Positions 57,981 to 64,000 of a stretch of 64,000 nt of DNA are shown here, in pieces. Where the stretch lies: the NCBI GenBank assembly GCA_050633205.1, contig JBOEGA010000020.1, positions 1 to 64,000 on the forward strand. Direction: 5' to 3'. Position 1 is the stretch's first letter, and each line of letters opens with the position of its first letter. Made by a program: the position numbers and the translations under genes. The notes beneath the pieces were generated by a model, which was not told the DNA's origin, ran no database searches, and worked only from the letters and a program-made list of their open reading frames with translations. The DNA comes from CBDHHC01 sp050633205. Lineage in GTDB: Bacteria; Pseudomonadota; Alphaproteobacteria; Rhizobiales; CBDHHC01.

Positions 57981-59231
57981 TTATGAACTTGGTCCATTTA
58001 CTATGCGGGACCTGATCGTACCATCTGCTGCTCTCAACTCGGACAGAATATCCTTATCATCCGCAACACTGCCCTGTGCATCAATAACCACATAGCCCAC
58101 ATCACCCTGTGTCTGTAGATACTGGCCGGAGATATTAATCTCATGTCCGCCAAAGATATCGTTGACGCGCTTGATGACGCCGGGGATATTCCGGTGAATA
58201 TGAATAAAGCGTGTTGCATTGGGAGCAAGTGGCAACTGAACCTGCGGGAAGTTCACAGCACCCGTTGTTGAACCTACGTCAGAATATTCAACAAACTTAC
58301 GGGCAACCTCGGAACCGATATGCTCCTGAGCTTCCTGCGTTGACCCGCCAATATGTGGCGTCAGAATAACATTATCCAGCCCGCACAACACATTCTCAAA
58401 CGGATCATCATTGGAACCAGGCTCAACCGGGAATACATCAATCGCTGCACCAGCCAGATGCTTGTCCTTTAAAGCACCTGCAAGGGCGTCAAGGTCAATC
58501 ACATTACCTCTGGCATTATTGATAAGATAAGAGCCGGGCTTCATCGCACGGATCTCTTTTTCCGTGATCATGTTCTTGGTCTGAGGTGTCTGCGGAACAT
58601 GAAGACTGACCACGTCAGATTGCCCTAGCAGGTCATAAAGGTCATTGGCAGGCAACACATTACCGTGCTTTAGCTTATCCATCAGATCATGATAAATAAC
58701 CCGCATCCCCATCGCTTCAGCCAGAACAGCAAGCTGGGAGCCAATATTACCATAACCAACAATACCCAGAGTTTTGCCGCGAACCTCATTACTGCCAACA
58801 GCACTTTTTTCCCATTTACCAGCATGAGCTGCATTGGAACGTGGGAAGATACGGCGGAACAGCATAACAATCTCGGCAATCGTAAGCTCTGCAACACTTC
58901 TTGTATTGGAAAACGGAGCATTAAAAACAGGCACGCCCAGAGTTTGTGCAGCCTGAAGATCAACCTGATTGGTGCCCACTGAGAAACAGCCAACAGCGAT
59001 AAGGCGGTCTGCGCTTTGCAGGACCTCTGCCGTTAATTTGGTGCGCGAACGAATACCCACCATACGAATGCCTTTAAGTGCATCTTTCAGTTCATCTGCA
59101 TCAAGTGCCGTTTTCAAATGGGTAATATTCGAGTAACCGGCACCTTTAAGCGTATCAACCGCAGTTTGGGAAATACCTTCCAAAAGCAGGATAGGAATCT
59201 GTTCTTTAGGGAGTGAAAGCGTATTTATCAT
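57981..59231 (-). CDS. serA: D-3-phosphoglycerate dehydrogenase
   Basis: 416 residues, the E. coli-length SerA type. Substrate/NAD domain motifs: R-S-R-T-K-L near 60, G-T-N-Q-V-D near 86, G-I-V-G-Y-G-N-I-G-S near 158-167, N-N-A-R-G-N-V-I-D near 237, and the catalytic His in T-P-H-I-G-G-S-T. An ACT domain ends the protein (H-I-H-R-N-I-P-G-V-I), the site of serine feedback. First step of serine synthesis. Confidence 0.95.
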   Translation of the reverse strand: MINTLSLPKEQIPILLLEGISQTAVDTLKGAGYSNITHLKTALDADELKDALKGIRMVGIRSRTKLTAEVLQSADRLIAVGCFSVGTNQVDLQAAQTLGVPVFNAPFSNTRSVAELTIAEIVMLFRRIFPRSNAAHAGKWEKSAVGSNEVRGKTLGIVGYGNIGSQLAVLAEAMGMRVIYHDLMDKLKHGNVLPANDLYDLLGQSDVVSLHVPQTPQTKNMITEKEIRAMKPGSYLINNARGNVIDLDALAGALKDKHLAGAAIDVFPVEPGSNDDPFENVLCGLDNVILTPHIGGSTQEAQEHIGSEVARKFVEYSDVGSTTGAVNFPQVQLPLAPNATRFIHIHRNIPGVIKRVNDIFGGHEINISGQYLQTQGDVGYVVIDAQGSVADDKDILSELRAADGTIRSRIVNGPSS

Positions 59232-59352
59232 TGTTTCTCTTCCGGTTCTCTGAAATCTGAAGCTGTTATGGGCACGTTTGAACCCTCAAACGCTTAAGGT
59301 CAAGCCCTTTCACCTGAGTTATTTTGTACATTACCAGTGCCTTACAATTAAA

Positions 59353-59385
59353 AAACGGGAGAAATCAGCCAGATCTCCCCCGTTT
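59353..59385 (-). terminator. Intrinsic terminator of creD
   Basis: AAACGGGAGA / TCTCCCCCGTTT stem (one bulge region), followed on the minus strand by TTTTTTAATTG. Thirty nt beyond the creD stop. Confidence 0.75.
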
Positions 59386-59415
59386 CAGTAAATACAAATC
59401 AGTGATTGCTATTAA

Positions 59416-60837
59416 CTATACAATTTCTTCTTTCACATCTTTTTTCACGCGTTTAGACCCTGTCCAGTCCACATTCCTGGTCGCAAACATAACGATCGCA
59501 AGAAGGGTAAAGGCAGAAATAGAGCCGATAAGCATTGCATAATCTTCCATGCGCAGCAGCAGATAAAGCAGCCCGTAAATAAATGTCAGTACCAGCAGAA
59601 TACCAAAACCTCGTTTGGCAGACTTCATTGCACCCCCGACATATGTCGCGATCAATATACTGGTGGAAACTGAGGAGACCCCATACGCCAGCTCAAAACC
59701 CGTATGCTCGGAAATACCAAGCAGAACCAGATAGAAAATAATGGAAGCCAGCCCCACAAAAATATACTGTATCCAGTGAACCCGCACACCGCTTTGTATT
59801 TCCAGAATGAACACAGCAAAAAATGCAATGGCGATAAAGCCCATGGCATATTTAAGAGACTTGTCAATGAGCTTGTAATATCCGGACGTCTGGAAAAACT
59901 CCAGACCAAAAGTCCTGTTGCCCATAAATGCAGATACCTGGTTTGTCAGGAATGATTTGGATTGTCCAGTTGCCAGCAGAGGTACATTCCAGTTGGCGTC
60001 AAACCCTTTTGCGGAAATATTACTTCCATCTGGAAGAAATGCTCCCTGGAAACTCGGGTGCGGCCAGTCGGACTTTATTTCACCGGTTGTTTTTGTTGCA
60101 ACAGGCGTAAAGTACAGGTTGCTGGACCCGTTCAAATGCAATGTAAGAGAAAAGTTAAACTGGTTATTTGCAAGCGCCGCGCTGATTGGAGCATGGAATC
60201 CGTAAGTGCCATTGTTGGCACTATGACCGATACTGGATTTAAATGGAATTTTCACTGCACCATCATTAACCTGAAGAACGATATTCTGTTTGATGGCAGT
60301 AACATCACTGATCATAAACACCATAACAGCATCATCCCAGACCAGCTCGTCAACCTCACGCATCATCTTGGTGGTATCAGGTTTATTAAATCTGCCTGAC
60401 ACTGCACTGGTGCTTTTATAAACAGGGACAGAGAAAATACCTCTCTTGCGTATCTCGGTCCTGACATCCGACTTGATCGAAAGCTCTTCCGGTAAAAATA
60501 CTGCAAGCCGCTTGGTTACTTTAATTTTGGTTGTGACTTTCTTTTCCTGCCCCTCATATGTATTGACCTTTATTTCTTCCCTTTTAATTGTCGGAACAAT
60601 CAGATACGGCCCCCGTACTGTCTGGCCTCGCCCCCACTTGCCGCTAATATCTGATAAAGCGCTATATGCGCTGCTCTTCCGTTCGCTATTCGTAAGACTG
60701 ACAAAAAATAAGGGGATAGTCAGTATGATCAAAAGAAATCCGATCAGAATAAACTTGGCCGCAGGAGAAGACATTATTCTCCCTATCGTACTAAACATAT
60801 TCTGCAGTAAATCTACAAACCCGTTAGACATTTTCAT
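59416..60837 (-). CDS. creD: Inner membrane protein CreD-like
   Basis: 473 residues: one N-terminal membrane helix (about 28-48), a long periplasmic domain to about 335 (R-G-P-Y-L-I-V-P near 75, L-N-G-S-S-N-L-Y-F-T-P-V-A near 235, S-W-P-H-P-S-F-x-G-A-F-L-P), then five or six closely spaced helices. This is the CreD/CreBC-regulon membrane protein layout, linked to envelope integrity and colicin or beta-lactam responses. creBC is absent here; monocistronic with its own terminator. Confidence 0.88.
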   Translation of the reverse strand: MKMSNGFVDLLQNMFSTIGRIMSSPAAKFILIGFLLIILTIPLFFVSLTNSERKSSAYSALSDISGKWGRGQTVRGPYLIVPTIKREEIKVNTYEGQEKKVTTKIKVTKRLAVFLPEELSIKSDVRTEIRKRGIFSVPVYKSTSAVSGRFNKPDTTKMMREVDELVWDDAVMVFMISDVTAIKQNIVLQVNDGAVKIPFKSSIGHSANNGTYGFHAPISAALANNQFNFSLTLHLNGSSNLYFTPVATKTTGEIKSDWPHPSFQGAFLPDGSNISAKGFDANWNVPLLATGQSKSFLTNQVSAFMGNRTFGLEFFQTSGYYKLIDKSLKYAMGFIAIAFFAVFILEIQSGVRVHWIQYIFVGLASIIFYLVLLGISEHTGFELAYGVSSVSTSILIATYVGGAMKSAKRGFGILLVLTFIYGLLYLLLRMEDYAMLIGSISAFTLLAIVMFATRNVDWTGSKRVKKDVKEEIV

Positions 60838-60944
60838 CTCCTGTTTTTATTTTTCAAATTAGAGATAGCAGTGCTATTTGCAGGATAGGAGGCCGGTTTC
60901 CTGATATATGTGTGAAATTATGTGCAGCTTTTGTGCAGAGTCTC

Positions 60945-61976
60945 TTAGGCCGTGCCCGTCGCTTTTCCAGGCTCGACCCATCCGCGTAACTTCATATAAC
61001 CACAGCCTGCCAGCAGCAATCCGCCGCCCGCCAGAAGATGCATGGATTTTTCAAACAATGTAATATTCAGGCTGTAATAATAGAAAACAATCACAACTGG
61101 CAGCAATATCATGCCAATAATACTGATACGCCCTTCCTGCCTTTTATAACCAAGGATCAGCAGGCTTATTGCCAGCACAATCCCCGGATCGAGACGGGTC
61201 GTGAGGACCATAACCCCGGCAATCGCAATAATCATCGGTTCTGCATATTTCTTATGAAAGCCTCCAAATGCCCAGATAATAAGAGCAATCAATCCGGCAG
61301 ACATCGCAATAGACACAACATTTACGGCATAGACTGCAGGCTTTGAATATGTAAAAGCGCTGAATGTCACCGCATAAACCAGATAGAACGAACCAACACA
61401 AAGGGAGGCTATCAGGCCATAAAAGATCGGTTCATATTCTTTTTCAATCTTTGGAAAGCAAAGAAATACGCCAACTCCCAGTATCTGCAGGATAAACATG
61501 ATCTGCAGCCCCATACCTCCAATATCGTTGTCATGTCTGTCAAAATAGCAACTGATATTGAGCAGAACAAACAATGCTAGAATTGTTAGGAAACCCAGCA
61601 GCTTTTGTTGTGTAATCAGATATATGGGAAGAGAGATCAGAGTAAAGTAAAGGGCAACTCTGAATACAGAGTTCGGCTCCAGCCCTATAAGATAAAACGT
61701 AATGCCCGCAACCCAGAGCGACAGGGCACAGATAATAAAAAAAGCATTATGTGCCAGAGGGCCTTTTTTACCTGTATAAAGCATTGCTACGGATCCAATA
61801 ATCAGAATTCCGCCCAGGATTAAATGCTGATGATTATTTGAAGATGAAAAAATCTTCAGGCTGTATATCAGCCCTATAAAAAAGCTGGAAGCAACAACCA
61901 TTCCGAAAGCAATAAGAAGATGCATATAAATCGGAGTTTCGTGCTCGGCAGCAGGAAGGGAATTTTGATCTGTCAT
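60945..61976 (-). CDS. DUF4401-like polytopic membrane protein
   Basis: 343 residues, about ten membrane helices (F-G-M-V-V-A-S-S-F-F-I-G-L near 20 onward). Third gene of a set with a GDYXXLXY protein and a DUF2157 protein, a linkage characteristic of DUF4401. It has no recognisable transport or catalytic motif. The start is 22 nt after the stop of the GDYXXLXY gene. Function unknown. Confidence 0.75.
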   Translation of the reverse strand: MTDQNSLPAAEHETPIYMHLLIAFGMVVASSFFIGLIYSLKIFSSSNNHQHLILGGILIIGSVAMLYTGKKGPLAHNAFFIICALSLWVAGITFYLIGLEPNSVFRVALYFTLISLPIYLITQQKLLGFLTILALFVLLNISCYFDRHDNDIGGMGLQIMFILQILGVGVFLCFPKIEKEYEPIFYGLIASLCVGSFYLVYAVTFSAFTYSKPAVYAVNVVSIAMSAGLIALIIWAFGGFHKKYAEPMIIAIAGVMVLTTRLDPGIVLAISLLILGYKRQEGRISIIGMILLPVVIVFYYYSLNITLFEKSMHLLAGGGLLLAGCGYMKLRGWVEPGKATGTA

Positions 61977-61998
61977 AAGTTAATTACTCCTGCTGCAT

Positions 61999-62481
61999 TC
62001 ATTTTGGAGAAATGGATTGCTTTGTTTCGTCAGCCAGGCCAACAAGAAGATAGTTCTGATCTTTATCAAATTTGAAAATGCCATATTTGGCTTTATCATA
62101 ATGTTTCCGGTGGCCTTCCTGAAACAGGAATGAATTGGGACGAATAGTAAATCTCGACCACTTCTTGACAAAACGGATTTTATATTCATTGGGGGTAAGC
62201 GCTTCACCTGCTTCATAAAAACGCTTGAACTGGGCTATACCCTCCGCATTTTCCTCAAGAACCATATAGCCGTTATGTTTTTTGTAATCAGGTTTTTTGA
62301 CTCGCTCTACCGCAAATCCCAAAACCATATAATCCCCCTGCAATAAGGAGCGCGGGTCTATAGGGGCAAGCTCCAGAAGAACTGTTTTTCCATTATTCTT
62401 GAGGGTTTCACTTTCATAAACTGTATATCCGAACACTCCGAGAATAATAACAGCAAGGAAAATCATGGCACCTGTTCTCAT
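61999..62481 (-). CDS. GDYXXLXY domain membrane-anchored protein
   Basis: 160 residues: one N-terminal membrane helix (4-22) then a soluble domain with P-I-D-P-R-S-L-L-Q-G-D-Y-M-V-L-G-F, the hallmark of the family (final Tyr replaced by Phe here), F-V-K-K-W-S-R-F, and F-L-F-Q-E-G. It overlaps the upstream DUF2157 gene by four bases (ATGA). Function unknown; probably on the periplasmic side. Confidence 0.85.
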   Translation of the reverse strand: MRTGAMIFLAVIILGVFGYTVYESETLKNNGKTVLLELAPIDPRSLLQGDYMVLGFAVERVKKPDYKKHNGYMVLEENAEGIAQFKRFYEAGEALTPNEYKIRFVKKWSRFTIRPNSFLFQEGHRKHYDKAKYGIFKFDKDQNYLLVGLADETKQSISPK

Positions 62482-63449
62482 GAGGCTTCTCCCTTCAGCA
62501 TATTACTCTTGAGGTTACGCAGATAGTGTGCGAGGCCGCTGACCAGACCAATGGTCATTAAAAGTGCAAGGAAAAGGAAACCCGGACTTTCAACCTTGCC
62601 GGCATTGAGCCACAGATAGAGGAAACGCGCCCCGGCCACCTCCAGCACCACCCATAGGGCAATAACCGAAATCGCATGCGCCCATAGGTCTTTAATCTGG
62701 AACCGGTATACATAAAGGCTGGCTGCAAGCGCCAGAGCCCCCGCTAAAGCCGACAAGCCAAGAAACCGGGGTGCTTTGCTGTGGTGTGAGAATTCTCCAT
62801 AGGAAAAAATATACCAGATCAATGGAATAAGTGAAATTCCCAGAATAACGAGAACTCCGATAATGCGTGTCCAGCGTTCATTCAGCCATGCAAAATCCAG
62901 TTTGAGAAACACTTCTCTCAGAATAAGTGCAACGCCGTTCAGGCCAAGCAGGATCATATAAAGCAGCGGTTTTGTCCCGAAACTGCTGCCAATTTCCTGA
63001 TACCAGTACGTTAATACAAATGTATTTGTAACAACTAACCAGAAAACCCATTGAGTGGGAAATTTCGATATCAACGTCCACCCGATAGTTAAAATAGCCC
63101 ACATCATAAATAGCTGATAGGCATCAGCCCCGGTCTGGTACACCTGTCCAAATACGGCCATAAACACCCCGACCAGCACACTTGCCGAAAGCAGCAGAAG
63201 CTTGCCCGGAAGACTGTCGATTTTCATGACAATTACCCCGGCCAGACACAATATCATTGCACCCAGAACAATACCGAATTTGGAAAAGGGATGTATCGCA
63301 TTCCAGTTATAGGCAAAAAAGAAAACAATCCCTGCAAGTACAAGAGAAGTTCCAAGCCCGAGCATTATTCTATAGGTCCATAATGCCCAGTCATGTTCGG
63401 GGATGCAGTCTGTATCAGATTGGGTTAGCTCAGCCGTCTCCGCAGTCAT
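62478..63449 (-). CDS. DUF2157 polytopic membrane protein
   Basis: 323 residues, about nine membrane helices, beginning at F-F-A-Y-N-W-N-A-I-H-P, the DUF2157 hallmark. V-F-G-Q-V-Y-Q-T-G-A-D-A-Y-Q-L-F near 108 is also typical. First gene of the three-gene DUF2157-GDYXXLXY-DUF4401 operon; a GGGGGGAGCAGG run serves as ribosome-binding site. No known function. Confidence 0.85.
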   Translation of the reverse strand: MTAETAELTQSDTDCIPEHDWALWTYRIMLGLGTSLVLAGIVFFFAYNWNAIHPFSKFGIVLGAMILCLAGVIVMKIDSLPGKLLLLSASVLVGVFMAVFGQVYQTGADAYQLFMMWAILTIGWTLISKFPTQWVFWLVVTNTFVLTYWYQEIGSSFGTKPLLYMILLGLNGVALILREVFLKLDFAWLNERWTRIIGVLVILGISLIPLIWYIFSYGEFSHHSKAPRFLGLSALAGALALAASLYVYRFQIKDLWAHAISVIALWVVLEVAGARFLYLWLNAGKVESPGFLFLALLMTIGLVSGLAHYLRNLKSNMLKGEAS

Positions 63450-63535
63450 TATCCTGCTCCCCCCATATGTAACATTGTTGTGATATTACTATGTGGTCAG
63501 ATGTGCCCGAAGTTCAACCCGATTCAGATTTTATT

Positions 63536-64000
63536 TTAGTATAATCTGTGAACACCATGCAGGCCACGTGGCCGCAGTCCTTTATGAGCTCTGGTCATAA
63601 CATGCCGCCAGATCATCGCAGGGAGTTTGCCGCCCGTAACAGCCCGCATCGGAGTATTGTCATCATTACCGACCCAGACCCCCATAACATAATAAGGGCT
63701 GTATCCAACAAACCAGGCATCCTTATAATCCTGAGTTGTCCCGGTTTTACCCGCCAGTGCCTGTCCTGAAAAATAGGCTCTTCTCCCTGTCCCCCGAAGA
63801 ATTACAGAATTCATCATGCGGTTCATGGCTTTTACATAGACCAGCTCGATAATCTGCCCCGGTCCCTGTCCCTGACGTTCATAAAGAATCTTGCCACTGA
63901 TGTTCCTGACCCGCTTGATAACATGAGGAAGTATCCCTTTTCCTCCATTAGCAAAAGGCACATAAGCCCCTGTTAGCTCAAGAAGGTTCACTTCCGCAGT
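63536..64000 (-). CDS. Class A penicillin-binding protein, C-terminal part (5' end outside window)
   Basis: 155 codons of a transpeptidase domain enter from the right edge without a start. The third active-site motif K-T-G-T-T is present, followed by D-A-W-F-V-G-Y-S-P and G-V-W-V-G-N-D-D-N-T-P-M, standard for PBP1A/1C-type enzymes. It ends soon after H-R-L-Y, so it lacks a long C-terminal tail. A GTG at 63991 is internal, not a start. The enzyme cross-links peptidoglycan in the periplasm. Confidence 0.9.
   Translation of the reverse strand, partial: TAEVNLLELTGAYVPFANGGKGILPHVIKRVRNISGKILYERQGQGPGQIIELVYVKAMNRMMNSVILRGTGRRAYFSGQALAGKTGTTQDYKDAWFVGYSPYYVMGVWVGNDDNTPMRAVTGGKLPAMIWRHVMTRAHKGLRPRGLHGVHRLY

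Noticed and set aside
1..64000. tRNA genes, CRISPR arrays, IS elements, prophage
   Set aside because: No cloverleaf with a GTTCGA-type loop in the spacers, no regularly spaced direct repeats, and no transposase, integrase or phage structural genes were seen.

Overview
The window reads as a chromosomal segment of an alphaproteobacterium with low-to-mid GC (AT-rich by eye, intergenic spacers especially), probably marine or aquatic. The taxon is inferred from a RegB/RegA/SenC redox locus with the RegA-type C-terminal helix-turn-helix, a CarD regulator close to a 7Fe ferredoxin, an intracellular PHA depolymerase with a cysteine lipase box, and several ECF sigma/anti-sigma pairs. No rRNA, tRNA, IS element, CRISPR array or integrase was found. 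51 protein genes are called; the first and last are cut by the window edges.

Layout. 1-2504 (-): large modular secreted protein of repeated DUF1349 + Ig/cadherin-like units. 2915-6514 (+): two tandem zinc-finger C-methyltransferases and an FAD/NADPH reductase lacking its flavodoxin domain. 7405-15376 (+): a very long GltB-like glutamate synthase translationally coupled to a complete CysJ-like diflavin reductase, then a HlyC-like acyltransferase. 15425-18433 (-): GST, Nudix, small protein, M20 dipeptidase. 18706-22128 (+): AIPR-type abortive-infection protein and a TPR-sulfotransferase. 22286-24796 (-): CarD, ferredoxin, degenerate metallopeptidase-like protein. 24992-27742 (+): LepA and a Vitreoscilla-type globin. 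27754-32173 (-): TRAP binding protein with a DctB/DctD two-component pair. 32739-35400: MsrB and fasciclin (-) diverging from an ECF sigma/RskA pair (+). 35428-42000: inactivated PdeM-like protein, ADP-ribosylglycohydrolase/MATE pair, ArsC, PyrD, DUF952, VWA protein. 42309-44533: soluble chemoreceptor-like protein, ECF sigma and anti-sigma. 44953-48178 (-): ergothioneine genes egtB and egtD plus an uncharacterised gene. 48421-51305: RegA, RegB, SenC. 51464-53604 (+): PhaZ and a YgjP-type metallopeptidase. 53608-54855 (-): sigma factor with SRPBCC partner. 54924-57640 (-): two paralogous four-cysteine proteins and a curlin-like repeat protein. 57981-63449 (-): SerA, CreD, and a DUF4401/GDYXXLXY/DUF2157 membrane operon. 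63536-64000 (-): end of a class A penicillin-binding protein.

How it fits together. Much of the window concerns redox and stress control: RegBA-SenC, two sigma/anti-sigma pairs, MsrB, ergothioneine synthesis, globin, ferredoxin, GST. The most distinctive locus is the GltB-like protein coupled to a diflavin reductase in place of GltD, together with a shortened paralogue of that reductase in the upstream methyltransferase cassette. The surface-associated genes (DUF1349/Ig protein, orphan acyltransferase, curlin-like repeat protein, paired small cysteine proteins) suggest an adhesive or biofilm-forming lifestyle. Several proteins keep a family fold but have lost key residues (PdeM-like, SenC, the HSLSH protein). 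Many intergenic spacers hold perfect inverted repeats, often without the T-tract of an ordinary terminator.
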